From contig UBTY01000016.1 in NCBI GenBank assembly GCA_900468535.1, positions 202,101-266,100 on the forward strand: 64,000 nt of DNA. The letters are read 5' to 3'. Every line of letters starts with the position of its first letter. Within the stretch, counting starts at the first letter, position 1. The translations under genes were made by a program, and so were the position numbers. Shown here piece after piece: positions 56,324 to 64,000 of the stretch. This DNA comes from Hyphomicrobiales bacterium. Lineage in GTDB: Bacteria > Pseudomonadota > Alphaproteobacteria > Rhizobiales > Rhizobiaceae. Under the pieces are notes generated by a model. That model ran no database searches. It was given only the letters and a program-made list of their open reading frames with translations, and was not told the origin of the DNA.

Positions 56324-56722
56324 TTAGAAGACCGAGCAAAGAACCTCGCCACCAACGTTCTGTTCGCGAGCCTGGTGATCGGCCATCACACCCTTCGGAG
56401 TCGAAAGGATGGTGATGCCGAGGCCGTTCGCGACCTGCGGAATGGACTTGACCGAGACATAAACCCGGCGGCCCGGCTTGGACACACGGCCGATCTCACG
56501 GATCACCGATGCGCCCTCGTAGTACTTGAGTTCGATGTTGAGCTCAGACTTGCCATTGCCGAAATCGACAACAGAGTAGCCACGGATGTAGCCTTCAGAC
56601 TGCAGAACATCGAGAACACGTGCACGGAGCTTCGAAGCAGGCGTCGATACCGACGACTTGCGGCGAGAAGCGCCGTTACGGATGCGAGTGAGCATATCGC
56701 CCAACGGATCAGTCATTGTCAT
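56324..56722 (-). CDS. rpsH: 30S ribosomal protein S8
   Basis: Small-subunit assembly protein of 132 residues; in E. coli S8 is the translational repressor of the spc operon. [28 protein letters not shown] and the C-terminal [27 protein letters not shown] in parts are diagnostic. Follows rpsN by 12 nt. Confidence 0.97.
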   Translation of the reverse strand: MTMTDPLGDMLTRIRNGASRRKSSVSTPASKLRARVLDVLQSEGYIRGYSVVDFGNGKSELNIELKYYEGASVIREIGRVSKPGRRVYVSVKSIPQVANGLGITILSTPKGVMADHQAREQNVGGEVLCSVF

Positions 56723-56734
56723 CTAACCTGCTCC

Positions 56735-57040
56735 TTACCAGCTCGACTTGACGATACCCGGCACCTTGCCGAGATTGCCGAGTTCACGCAGCGCGATACG
56801 CGACATGCGCAGTTTGCGGTAGTATGCGCGCGGACGGCCCGATACTTCGCAACGGTTGCGAATGCGGGTCTTCGATCCATCGCGCGGCAGGGATGCCAGC
56901 TTGACCGAGGCCTTGAACCGGTCTTCGATCGGAAGAGCCTGGTTCATGATGATCGCCTTCAGAGCTGCGCGCTTCGCAGCCTGGTTTGCGACCGTATTAC
57001 GGCGGCGCTTGTTCTTTTCAACTGCGCTTGTCTTCGCCAT
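56735..57040 (-). CDS. rpsN: 30S ribosomal protein S14
   Basis: Small-subunit head protein of 101 residues of the long, zinc-independent type: the usual CxxC pairs are absent. [14 protein letters not shown] opens the protein and [26 protein letters not shown] is the conserved end. Start at 57040 has AAAGGAACC upstream. Between rplE and rpsH. Confidence 0.97.
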   Translation of the reverse strand: MAKTSAVEKNKRRRNTVANQAAKRAALKAIIMNQALPIEDRFKASVKLASLPRDGSKTRIRNRCEVSGRPRAYYRKLRMSRIALRELGNLGKVPGIVKSSW

Positions 57041-57072
57041 GTGCGGTTCCTTTTCTACGCTCGTCGTTACGG

Positions 57073-57630
57073 TTACTGACGGAACGGGAAGTTGAACTCT
57101 GTGAGCAGAGCCCGTGCTTCGTCGTCCTTGGTGGCCGTCGTGCAAACGATGATGTCCATGCCCCACATCTGATCAACCTTGTCGTAGTTGATCTCAGGGA
57201 ACACAATGTGCTCCTTGATGCCCATGGCGAAGTTGCCACGGCCGTCAAAGCTTTTCGGGTTCAGGCCGCGGAAGTCGCGAACGCGCGGAAGCGCGATGTT
57301 CACGAGACGGTCCAGGAACTCGTACATGCGAGCGCCGCGCAGGGTAACCTTTGCGCCGATCGGCATCTGCTCACGGACCTTGAAGCCCGCGATGGAGTTG
57401 CGTGCACGGGTGATGACCGGCTTCTGACCAGCGATAGCGGCCAGGTCAGCTGCAGCAACAGTCGGCTTCTTCGAATCAGCCGTTGCTTCACCAACACCCA
57501 TGTTGATTACGATCTTGTCGAGCTTCGGAATCATCATTTCGTTGGCGTAGGAGAACTTCTCCTGCATCGCCGCACGAATGCGCTCGACATATTCCTTCTT
57601 GAGCCGCGGCTCGTACTTTGCGTCAGCCAT
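57073..57630 (-). CDS. rplE: 50S ribosomal protein L5
   Basis: 5S rRNA-binding protein of 185 residues contacting P-site t[53 protein letters not shown] in parts and the C-terminal [10 protein letters not shown] are diagnostic. The ATG overlaps the rplX stop by 1 nt (TGATG). Confidence 0.98.
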   Translation of the reverse strand: MADAKYEPRLKKEYVERIRAAMQEKFSYANEMMIPKLDKIVINMGVGEATADSKKPTVAAADLAAIAGQKPVITRARNSIAGFKVREQMPIGAKVTLRGARMYEFLDRLVNIALPRVRDFRGLNPKSFDGRGNFAMGIKEHIVFPEINYDKVDQMWGMDIIVCTTATKDDEARALLTEFNFPFRQ

Positions 57631-57932
57631 CAGATCACCTCACCGGAACGCTTGGCCACACGGACCTTCTTGCCGTCAACAACCTTGAAACCGACGCGGG
57701 TCGGCTTGCCGTCCTTGTCGACGATTGCAACGTTGGAGAGGTGAACAGCGGCTTCCTTGCTGATGATGCCGGCTTCCTGGCTCTGCGTCTGGCGCTGGTG
57801 GCGCTTTACGACGTTGATGCCACGAACAACGGCACGATCTTCCTTAGGCAGAACCTGGAGGACTTCGCCAGTGCGGCCCTTGTCCTTGCCTGCGAGCATG
57901 ACGACCTTGTCGCCCTTACGAATCTTTTGCAT
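57630..57932 (-). CDS. rplX: 50S ribosomal protein L24
   Basis: Assembly-initiator protein of 100 residues with a KOW motif ([27 protein letters not shown] in parts). [12 protein letters not shown] and the C-terminal [20 protein letters not shown] are typical. Twelve nt after rplN; 1-nt overlap with rplE. Confidence 0.97.
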   Translation of the reverse strand: MQKIRKGDKVVMLAGKDKGRTGEVLQVLPKEDRAVVRGINVVKRHQRQTQSQEAGIISKEAAVHLSNVAIVDKDGKPTRVGFKVVDGKKVRVAKRSGEVI

Positions 57933-57944
57933 CGTTCGCGCTCC

Positions 57945-58313
57945 TTACAGTACTTCGGGAGCCAGCGAGATGATCTTCATGTGGTTCTTGGCGCGAAGTT
58001 CGCGCGGAACCGGTCCGAAGATACGGGTGCCGATCGGCTCTTTCTTGTTGTCGATGAGGACTGCTGCATTGGTGTCGAAGCGGATGATGGAACCATCAAC
58101 GCGACGGATTTCCTTGGCGGTACGAACGACCACCGCCTTCATCACGTCACCCTTCTTCACGCGGCCGCGCGGGATCGCTTCCTTGATCGAAACGACGATA
58201 ACGTCGCCGATCCCGGCATACTTGCGCTTCGAGCCGCCCAGCACCTTGATGCACATGACACGACGTGCGCCGGAATTATCCGCCACGTCGAGGTTTGTTT
58301 GCATCTGAATCAT
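57945..58313 (-). CDS. rplN: 50S ribosomal protein L14
   Basis: Large-subunit protein of 122 residues at the subunit interface. [28 protein letters not shown] in parts and the end [19 protein letters not shown] are diagnostic. As in E. coli it is the first gene of the spc group; a 260-nt gap with a terminator separates it from rpsQ, so it must have its own promoter, which I could not place with confidence. Confidence 0.98.
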   Translation of the reverse strand: MIQMQTNLDVADNSGARRVMCIKVLGGSKRKYAGIGDVIVVSIKEAIPRGRVKKGDVMKAVVVRTAKEIRRVDGSIIRFDTNAAVLIDNKKEPIGTRIFGPVPRELRAKNHMKIISLAPEVL

Positions 58314-58491
58314 ATCAGGTCGCCTTTTTGTGTTTACCGGAATGGTTGGGCTTACGCCCCCTACCCCGGCATATGAAAATTGTCAGCCGGCCGCTTGCCA
58401 CAAGGACAGGCGAAAACACGGCATAGCTTGAATAGCGCGGGATCGATCGTGCCAGGGTGGTTTCCCGATGGGACCTTCCGTGCGCTCAAAG

Positions 58492-58520
58492 CAAAAGAAC
58501 GCTCGACGAACGAGCGTTCT
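58492..58520 (-). terminator. Terminator between the S10 and spc groups
   Basis: AGAACGCTCG at 58496-58505 pairs perfectly with CGAGCGTTCT at 58511-58520 around a 5-nt loop. On the minus strand the stem ends in TTCT and runs into TTTGCTTT. It lies about 55 nt after the rpsQ stop, exactly where the S10 operon ends in other bacteria. Confidence 0.85.
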
Positions 58521-58573
58521 GACGCTGCTTCATACAGATATTTCCGCGAGACGCAAGGCCTCGCGCAAAAATC

Positions 58574-58813
58574 TTACTTGGCCTGGGCGGAAACGACCGT
58601 CCAACGCTTGTCCTTGGAGATCGGCGCGCATTCCTCGATGGATACGGTATCGCCGATCTTGTACTGGTTGTTTTCGTCGTGGGCCTTGTACTTCTTGGAA
58701 CGACGAACGGTCTTCTGGAGCAGCGGGTGAGCGAAACGACGCTCAACGCGAACAACTACAGTCTTTTCGTTCTTGTCGCCAACGACGACGCCCTGCAGGA
58801 TGCGCTTCGGCAT
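58574..58813 (-). CDS. rpsQ: 30S ribosomal protein S17
   Basis: Primary 16S rRNA-binding protein of 79 residues. [31 protein letters not shown] in parts and [32 protein letters not shown] in parts are diagnostic. Start at 58813, 4 nt after the rpmC stop. Last gene before the S10/spc terminator. Confidence 0.97.
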   Translation of the reverse strand: MPKRILQGVVVGDKNEKTVVVRVERRFAHPLLQKTVRRSKKYKAHDENNQYKIGDTVSIEECAPISKDKRWTVVSAQAK

Positions 58814-58817
58814 ATTC

Positions 58818-59018
58818 TTAGGCCTTTGCTTCTGCCGCCTTCTGGCGGGCAATGGTTTTCACGCGGGCGATGTCCTTGCGGACTTCGTTGACGCGAGAGG
58901 ACTTTTCGAGCTGACCGGTGGCCTTCTGGAAGCGCAGGTTGAACTGCTCCTTCTTCAGGTCGGCGAGCTTGTCCTTGAGCTGATCGGCCGTGAGGCCGCG
59001 TACTTCTTCGGCTTTCAT
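58818..59018 (-). CDS. rpmC: 50S ribosomal protein L29
   Basis: Helical large-subunit protein of 66 residues by the exit tunnel. [38 protein letters not shown] in parts and [15 protein letters not shown] are typical. Between rplP and rpsQ. Confidence 0.97.
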   Translation of the reverse strand: MKAEEVRGLTADQLKDKLADLKKEQFNLRFQKATGQLEKSSRVNEVRKDIARVKTIARQKAAEAKA

Positions 59019-59029
59019 GTGCCTGCTCC

Positions 59030-59443
59030 TTACTCTGCAATGCGCTGAACGAAGCGCGTCTTGACCGAGAGCTTGGCAGAGCCGAGGCGAAGCGCTTCAC
59101 GAGCGATTTCTTCGCTGACACCGTCGATTTCGAACATCATACGGCCTGGCTTGACCTTGCATGCCCAGTATTCGACAGAGCCCTTGCCCTTACCCATACG
59201 GACTTCGGTCGGCTTAGCGGTTACCGGAACATCCGGGAACACGCGGATCCACACGCGGCCAGCACGCTTCATGTAACGCGTGATCGCGCGGCGGGCCGCT
59301 TCGATCTCGCGTGCATTCACGCGGTTTGGCTCCTGAGCCTTAAGGCCGAATTCGCCGAATGCGAGGTCGGAACCTCCCTTGGCGACGCCCTTGATGCGGC
59401 CCTTGAATTGCTTGCGGTACTTAGTACGCTTTGGCTGCAACAT
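59030..59443 (-). CDS. rplP: 50S ribosomal protein L16
   Basis: Large-subunit protein of 137 residues near the A site. [42 protein letters not shown] and [15 protein letters not shown] are diagnostic. Between rpsC and rpmC. Confidence 0.98.
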   Translation of the reverse strand: MLQPKRTKYRKQFKGRIKGVAKGGSDLAFGEFGLKAQEPNRVNAREIEAARRAITRYMKRAGRVWIRVFPDVPVTAKPTEVRMGKGKGSVEYWACKVKPGRMMFEIDGVSEEIAREALRLGSAKLSVKTRFVQRIAE

Positions 59444-59478
59444 TTCTTATTCTCCGAACTTATGTGCCACCAACGCTA

Positions 59479-60198
59479 TCAAGCGTTGTCGCGGCGACGA
59501 TCGCGGTCACGGCTAGCCGGACCCTGAGCATCACCCTCGAGTGCGCGGCGCTCGGAGGCCATCGGATCATGCTCAAGGATTTCGCCCTTGAAGATCCAAA
59601 CCTTGATGCCGCAAATACCAAAAGCGGTTTCCGCTTCGGCTGTGCCGTAGTCGATGTCAGCGCGCAGCGTGTGCAGCGGAACGCGACCTTCGCGGTACCA
59701 TTCCGTACGAGCGATTTCAGCACCGCCGAGACGGCCTGCGCAGGTGATCTTGATGCCTTCGGCGCCAAGACGCATTGCAGACTGAACGGCACGCTTCATG
59801 GCGCGACGGAATGCAACACGACGCTCGAGCTGCTGAGCGATCGACTGAGCGACCAGCGTAGCATCGACTTCCGGCTTGCGAACTTCAACGATGTTGAGGT
59901 GCGTTTCGGAATTCGTCATGTCCGACAGCTTCTTGCGGAGCTTGTCGATGTCTGCACCCTTCTTGCCGATGATCAGACCCGGGCGAGCCGAGTGGATCGT
60001 GACGCGGCACTTCTTGTGCGGACGCTCGATGACAACCTTCGCGATGCCTGCCTGCTTCAGTTCGTTCATAACGAACTTGCGCATCTTCAGGTCTTCGTGC
60101 AGCAGCTGGCCGTACTCGGCGTTGTCCGCAAACCAGCGGCTATCCCAAGTACGGTTGATGCCAAGACGGAAACCAATTGGATTGATTTTCTGACCCAT
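59479..60198 (-). CDS. rpsC: 30S ribosomal protein S3
   Basis: Small-subunit protein of 239 residues at the mRNA entry. [22 protein letters not shown], the KH-domain [18 protein letters not shown] and the C-terminal [13 protein letters not shown] are diagnostic; the end is rich in Arg and Asp. ATG overlaps the rplV stop by 1 nt (TAATG). Confidence 0.98.
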   Translation of the reverse strand: MGQKINPIGFRLGINRTWDSRWFADNAEYGQLLHEDLKMRKFVMNELKQAGIAKVVIERPHKKCRVTIHSARPGLIIGKKGADIDKLRKKLSDMTNSETHLNIVEVRKPEVDATLVAQSIAQQLERRVAFRRAMKRAVQSAMRLGAEGIKITCAGRLGGAEIARTEWYREGRVPLHTLRADIDYGTAEAETAFGICGIKVWIFKGEILEHDPMASERRALEGDAQGPASRDRDRRRDNA

Positions 60199-60587
60199 TA
60201 TGCGGCCTCCTCTTGTGCCTGCACTTCGCGAACAACGATCGTGAGGTGCGCGAAAGGCTTTTCGATGCGCGACGCACGACCACGGCCACGAGCGTGGAAA
60301 CGCTTCATGACGATCGACTTGCCGACGTAGGCTTCAGCCACGACCAGCGAGTCAACGTCGAGATCATGGTTGTTCTCGGCGTTGGCGATTGCAGATTCAA
60401 GCGTCTTCTTGACAGCACCGGCGATCCGCTTGCGGGAGAATTCCAGCTCAGCGAGTGCACGTTCGACCTTCTTGCCGCGGATGGCCGCAGCAACCAGGTT
60501 GAGCTTCTGTGGGCTGACGCGGAGCGTACGGGCGACTGCTTGCGCCTCGTTGTCCTTCAGCCGGCGTTCGGCTTTTGCCTTGCCCAT
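60198..60587 (-). CDS. rplV: 50S ribosomal protein L22
   Basis: Exit-tunnel protein of 129 residues. [38 protein letters not shown] in parts, and the tunnel-loop side [25 protein letters not shown], are typical. The extended loop contacts macrolide-binding rRNA. Overlaps rpsC by 1 nt. Confidence 0.97.
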   Translation of the reverse strand: MGKAKAERRLKDNEAQAVARTLRVSPQKLNLVAAAIRGKKVERALAELEFSRKRIAGAVKKTLESAIANAENNHDLDVDSLVVAEAYVGKSIVMKRFHARGRGRASRIEKPFAHLTIVVREVQAQEEAA

Positions 60588-60589
60588 GA

Positions 60590-60868
60590 TTACTTCCTCT
60601 TTGCCTTCTTGTCCGCACCGTGACCGTAGTAGGTCCGGCTCGGAGAGAATTCACCGAACTTGTGACCGACCATGTCTTCATTGACGCTGACCGGAACATG
60701 CTTGCTGCCGTTGTAGACGCCGAACGTCAGACCGACGAACTGCGGCAGGATCGTGGAGCGACGGCTCCAGATCTTGATTACTTCTGCACGTCCGCCTTCA
60801 CGAACCTTCTCAGCCTTCTTGAGAAGATAGCCGTCAACGAACGGACCTTTCCATACTGAACGAGCCAT
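60590..60868 (-). CDS. rpsS: 30S ribosomal protein S19
   Basis: Small-subunit head protein of 92 residues. [44 protein letters not shown] in parts and [23 protein letters not shown] in parts are diagnostic. Two nt before rplV. Confidence 0.98.
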   Translation of the reverse strand: MARSVWKGPFVDGYLLKKAEKVREGGRAEVIKIWSRRSTILPQFVGLTFGVYNGSKHVPVSVNEDMVGHKFGEFSPSRTYYGHGADKKAKRK

Positions 60869-60883
60869 TGGAGACTTCCTCTC

Positions 60884-61720
60884 TTACTTCTTACGCTGGT
60901 GACGCGAGCGCATGATCATCTTGTCGGTCGACTTGTTCGACCGAGTGCGCTTGCCCTTGGTCGGCTTGCCCCACGGAGTAACCGGATGACGGCCACCCGA
61001 GGTACGACCTTCACCACCGCCGTGCGGGTGATCGACCGGGTTCATGACAACGCCGCGGTTATGCGGGCGCTTGCCGCGCCACACCGTACGACCGGCCTTG
61101 CCGTCGTTGATGTTGGCATGGTCAGGGTTCGAAACCGCACCGATCGAAGCAAGGCAGGAGCCAGGAACGAGGCGCTGTTCGCCGGAGTTCAGGCGAAGGA
61201 TCGCCAGACCCGCGTCGCGACCTACGAGCTGTGCGTAGGAACCAGCGGAGCGAGCGATCTGACCGCCCTTGCCCGGCTTCATTTCCACGTTGTGGATGAT
61301 GGAGCCGACCGGGATGTACTGCAGCGGCATGGTGTTGCCGGGCTTTACGTCGACAGCCTTCTCAGAAGCGATGACCTTGTCGCCGGCAGCAAGACGCTGC
61401 GGAGCGATGATGTAGGCCTGTTCGCCGTCGGCGTAGGAGACGAGCGCGATGAACGCGGTACGGTTCGGGTCGTATTCGATACGCTCGACGGTGCCTTCGA
61501 CGTCGAACTTGCGACGCTTGAAGTCAACCAGACGGTACGTACGCTTGTGACCGCCGCCGATGAAGCGAGCCGTGATGCGGCCGAGGTTGTTACGACCACC
61601 GCTCTTCGACAGACCTTCCGTCAGCGCCTTGACCGGCTTGCCCTTGTAGAGCGAGGAACGGTCGACGATGACCAGCTGACGCTGGCTCGGGGTTGTAGGA
61701 TTGAATGTTTTCAATGCCAT
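60884..61720 (-). CDS. rplB: 50S ribosomal protein L2
   Basis: Peptidyl-transferase-associated protein of 278 residues. [31 protein letters not shown] in parts and the C-terminal [34 protein letters not shown] in parts, with the conserved His, are diagnostic. Between rplW and rpsS. Confidence 0.98.
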   Translation of the reverse strand: MALKTFNPTTPSQRQLVIVDRSSLYKGKPVKALTEGLSKSGGRNNLGRITARFIGGGHKRTYRLVDFKRRKFDVEGTVERIEYDPNRTAFIALVSYADGEQAYIIAPQRLAAGDKVIASEKAVDVKPGNTMPLQYIPVGSIIHNVEMKPGKGGQIARSAGSYAQLVGRDAGLAILRLNSGEQRLVPGSCLASIGAVSNPDHANINDGKAGRTVWRGKRPHNRGVVMNPVDHPHGGGEGRTSGGRHPVTPWGKPTKGKRTRSNKSTDKMIMRSRHQRKK

Positions 61721-61731
61721 TTTATTATTCC

Positions 61732-62025
61732 TCAGAGACCGGTGGAGACGTCGATCGTCTGGCCTTCAGCCAGCGTCACGACAGCCTTCTTCACGTCCTT
61801 CTGCTTGCCGACAAAACCTTTGAAACGCTTGGTCTTGCCCTTGCGGAGCAGAGTGTTGACGGCCGTGACCTTGACGCCGAAGAGCGCCTCGACTGCAGCC
61901 TTGATTTCCGGCTTCGACGCCGTCTTGGCGACGTTGAAAACAACCTGGTTGTTTTCCGATACCAGCGTGGACTTTTCGGTGATCGCCGGCGAGACGATCA
62001 CATCATAGTGGCGAAGATCGGTCAC
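61732..62025 (-). CDS. rplW: 50S ribosomal protein L23
   Basis: Exit-site protein of 97 residues that docks trigger factor and [51 protein letters not shown] in parts is the family core, with a [19 protein letters not shown] loop. ATGA overlap with rplD. Confidence 0.97.
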   Translation of the reverse strand: MTDLRHYDVIVSPAITEKSTLVSENNQVVFNVAKTASKPEIKAAVEALFGVKVTAVNTLLRKGKTKRFKGFVGKQKDVKKAVVTLAEGQTIDVSTGL

Positions 62026-62642
62026 TTGAAACGCTCCTCTAGAGCTTCAACGGCAGCCTTGGAAAGCACGAGCTTGCCGCGGCGCACGATGTCATAAACG
62101 TTGATGCCCTGGATCGGCAGAACATCGATGTTCGGGATGTTCTGTGCTGCGAGCTTGAAGTTGCCATCAAGTTCAGCGCCACCGATGAAGAGGGCGTTGG
62201 TCAGGCCGAGCGTTTCGAAAACCGATGCCAGTGCCTTGGTCTTTGCTTCTGCAGCAACCAGGTTGTCGATGATGATGACATCATCAGACTTCAGCTTGGC
62301 CGAGAGAGCATGACGCAGGCCGAGAGCGCGAACCTTCTTCGGAAGGTCGTGTTCGTGGCTGCGAGCGACCGGGCCGTGAGCCTTACCACCGCCGCGGAAC
62401 TGCGGAGCACGAGCCGAATGGTGACGAGCGCGGCCCGTACCCTTCTGCTTGTACATCTTGGCGCCGGTACGCCATACGTCGGCGCGGCCCTTTGCCTGGT
62501 GAGTGCCCTGCTGCTTCTTGGCAAGCTGCCAGCGGATTACGCGGGCGAGAATGTCTTCGCGGGGCTCGAGACCGAAAATCGCGTCAGAAAGAGAAACCTT
62601 CCCTGCGTCTTTTCCCTCGAGGGTCTTGACGTTGAATTCCAT
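62022..62642 (-). CDS. rplD: 50S ribosomal protein L4
   Basis: Large-subunit protein of 206 residues; in E. coli it represses the S10 operon. [20 protein letters not shown] opens it; the tunnel loop [35 protein letters not shown] in parts is diagnostic. Start at 62642 fits the family; an upstream ATG at 62723 lies inside rplC. ATGA overlap with rplW. Confidence 0.97.
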   Translation of the reverse strand: MEFNVKTLEGKDAGKVSLSDAIFGLEPREDILARVIRWQLAKKQQGTHQAKGRADVWRTGAKMYKQKGTGRARHHSARAPQFRGGGKAHGPVARSHEHDLPKKVRALGLRHALSAKLKSDDVIIIDNLVAAEAKTKALASVFETLGLTNALFIGGAELDGNFKLAAQNIPNIDVLPIQGINVYDIVRRGKLVLSKAAVEALEERFK

Positions 62643-62655
62643 TGGTCTGGCTCCC

Positions 62656-63297
62656 TTACTTCGCGGCCGACTTGACGGCGTCGCGCACGATGATCCAGGC
62701 ACCCTTGGAACCGGGTACTGCACCCTTGATCAGGATCAGACCGCGATCTTCGTCGGTTGAAACCACTTCAAGGTTCTGAGTCGTTACGCGCGTCTGGCCC
62801 ATGTGACCAGCCATCTTCTTGTTCTTGAAAACCTTGCCCGGATCCTGGCGCGAACCCGTCGAACCGTGCGAGCGGTGCGAAACCGACACACCGTGCGTGG
62901 CGCGGAGACCGCCGAAGCCGTGACGCTTCATGGCGCCGGCAAAGCCCTTACCGATCGTCGTACCCGTCACGTCGACGAGCTGACCAGCTGCGAAGTGACC
63001 GGCCTTGAGCTCGGTACCAACTTCAAGCAGGTTTTCTTCCGAAACGCGGAATTCCTGGAGCTTGGCCTTCGGCTCAACGTTGGCAACAGCAAAGTTGCCG
63101 CGCATCGCCTTCGAGGTATTCTTGACCTTCGCCGTGCCAGCACCGAGCTGTACCGCGACATAGCCATTCTTTTCAACAGTGCGCTGGGCTACGACCTGGC
63201 AGCCTTCCAGACGCAGTACTGTCACCGGAACATGTTCGCCGGCGTCGTTGTAGACGCGGGTCATGCCGATCTTCTGTGCAATCACACCTGAACGCAT
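62656..63297 (-). CDS. rplC: 50S ribosomal protein L3
   Basis: Early assembly protein of 213 residues near the peptidyl transferase centre. [28 protein letters not shown] in parts and [44 protein letters not shown] in parts are diagnostic. It follows rpsJ by 34 nt. Confidence 0.98.
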   Translation of the reverse strand: MRSGVIAQKIGMTRVYNDAGEHVPVTVLRLEGCQVVAQRTVEKNGYVAVQLGAGTAKVKNTSKAMRGNFAVANVEPKAKLQEFRVSEENLLEVGTELKAGHFAAGQLVDVTGTTIGKGFAGAMKRHGFGGLRATHGVSVSHRSHGSTGSRQDPGKVFKNKKMAGHMGQTRVTTQNLEVVSTDEDRGLILIKGAVPGSKGAWIIVRDAVKSAAK

Positions 63298-63331
63298 CGG
63301 TTCAATCCTTCCAACTCAGCTCGAGCCAGGC

Positions 63332-63640
63332 TCAGAGCTTGATCTCAACATCGACACCAGCGGCGAGATCGAGCTTCATCAGCGCGTCTACCGTCTGCGG
63401 GGTCGGGTCAACGATGTCGAGGAGGCGCTTATGCGTGCGCATCTCGAACTGCTCGCGGCTCTTCTTGTCGATGTGCGGGGACCGGTTTACCGTAAACTTC
63501 TCGATGCGAGTCGGAAGCGGAACGGGGCCCCGGACGCTTGCGCCGGTGCGCTTCGCCGTCGACACGATCTCGCGCGTCGAAGCGTCGAGAATGCGGTGAT
63601 CGAACGCCTTCAGGCGAATGCGGATATTTTGGCCGTTCAT
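63332..63640 (-). CDS. rpsJ: 30S ribosomal protein S10
   Basis: Small-subunit protein of 102 residues that also acts as NusE in antitermination. [26 protein letters not shown] in parts, [30 protein letters not shown] in parts and [19 protein letters not shown] are diagnostic. First gene of the S10 group; 313 nt after tuf. Confidence 0.98.
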   Translation of the reverse strand: MNGQNIRIRLKAFDHRILDASTREIVSTAKRTGASVRGPVPLPTRIEKFTVNRSPHIDKKSREQFEMRTHKRLLDIVDPTPQTVDALMKLDLAAGVDVEIKL

Positions 63641-63953
63641 TCGACGTTATCCTTGTGTTTGTTATCCCGCGCGCCTTTTGGGCAGGCACGGGTTGTTCTT
63701 ATTCCTAAGGCGGACCACCGGTTTCAAAGATCGATGGAGGCTGCGGGTTACCGAGCCCCTATCCAGTCTTCAGGCCTTTCGGCCCACCTTATTGTTTGTT
63801 GTAGTCACCCGATTCGATAAACGAAGCAGGGCGCAAACAGCGCTCGCGCGCCATGTGCAACATTTTCTTGTAATAAGCAAGCGGCCAAAGCCACTCGCTT
63901 CATAATATTGTCATCGAAGCGGCCACCCCTTTCGAGGTGGCCGTTACCGAAGA
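63641..63953. other. Intergenic region between tuf and rpsJ
   Basis: About 313 nt with no gene. It begins (on the minus strand) with the hairpin after tuf (63920-63943) and must hold the S10 leader. I found no convincing -35/-10 pair, so read-through from tuf and an internal promoter are both possible. Confidence 0.55.
63920..63943 (-). terminator. Hairpin after tuf
   Basis: CGGCCACC at 63920-63927 pairs perfectly with GGTGGCCG at 63936-63943 with an 8-nt loop, 10 nt after the tuf stop. No T-run follows on the minus strand, so termination may be partial or Rho-assisted. Confidence 0.5.
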
Positions 63954-64000
63954 TTACTCGACGATCGAGGCGACGATGCCAGCGCCGACGGTACGGCCGC
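63954..64000 (-). CDS. tuf: Elongation factor Tu, C-terminal end only
   Basis: The last 15 codons of a minus-strand gene entering from the right edge read (G)GRTVGAGIVASIVE followed by TAA, the conserved C-terminus of EF-Tu. The position just before rpsJ is usual in alphaproteobacteria (str operon). Confidence 0.9.
   Translation of the reverse strand, partial: GRTVGAGIVASIVE

Noticed and set aside
1..64000. tRNA, rRNA, CRISPR arrays, insertion sequences, prophage
   Set aside because: No cloverleaf, no regularly spaced repeat array, and no transposase, integrase or phage-type protein was seen on either strand.

Overview
This window is from the main chromosome of an alphaproteobacterium, almost certainly a member of the Rhizobiaceae (Rhizobium/Agrobacterium/Neorhizobium type). 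The grounds are the hupB-lon-clpX-clpP order, rhizobial-style proteins (DctA/DctB/DctD, DUF1883, a TPR-bearing class III cyclase, ArgC next to agmatinase) and the high GC content. The dct genes lie beside housekeeping genes, which fits Rhizobium-like genomes better than Ensifer, where dct is on a megaplasmid. I see no rRNA, tRNA, CRISPR array, transposase or phage gene.

Layout. 1-5.6 kb: protein quality control on the minus strand (HU partial, Lon, ClpX, ClpP). 5.9-8.5 kb: a membrane diguanylate cyclase and an orphan cytochrome P450. 8.5-13.3 kb: C4-dicarboxylate uptake, with dctA divergent from dctB-dctD. A clear sigma-54 promoter and two DctD-type palindromes lie between them. 13.5-25.2 kb: an accessory region with an SDR/MarR pair, a cupin, a 950-residue winged-helix/STAND/TPR regulator, and a divergent operon (Tat-type epoxide hydrolase, SRPBCC-like protein, isochorismatase-like hydrolase, Ohr/OsmC peroxidase, broken SDR, CurA-type reductase). 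It ends with a convergent TetM/OtrA-like ribosomal-protection GTPase. 25.5-31.5 kb: MetY/MetZ-type sulfhydrylase, CoA-binding protein, small secreted protein, DMT exporter, enoyl-CoA hydratase, thioesterase and rplM-rpsI. 31.6-48.9 kb: mixed metabolism and membrane genes (VOC protein, cyclase, agmatinase, argC, TSUP permease, DUF4239, DoxX, DapA-like protein without its catalytic lysine, rarA, Deg protease, ilvD, msrPQ, DUF2809, DUF817). 49-64 kb: the S10-spc-alpha ribosomal block on the minus strand, from tuf (partial) and rpsJ through rplQ, including secY, adk and rpoA.

The part most likely to hold something undescribed is 13.5-25.2 kb. Between the STAND regulator and the epoxide-hydrolase operon there are tandem 10-bp repeats (CTAACAAC twice plus a degenerate third copy, with one inverted copy upstream), the arrangement expected for an OmpR-type winged-helix activator. 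The enzymes would act on epoxides, organic hydroperoxides and alpha,beta-unsaturated carbonyls, so I read the operon as a candidate reactive-electrophile or oxylipin response module. The neighbouring ribosomal-protection gene has a 9-bp inverted repeat that would bury its Shine-Dalgarno sequence, suggesting translational control. Start codons were chosen by Shine-Dalgarno spacing and family N-termini. All family calls come from motif recognition, not database searches.
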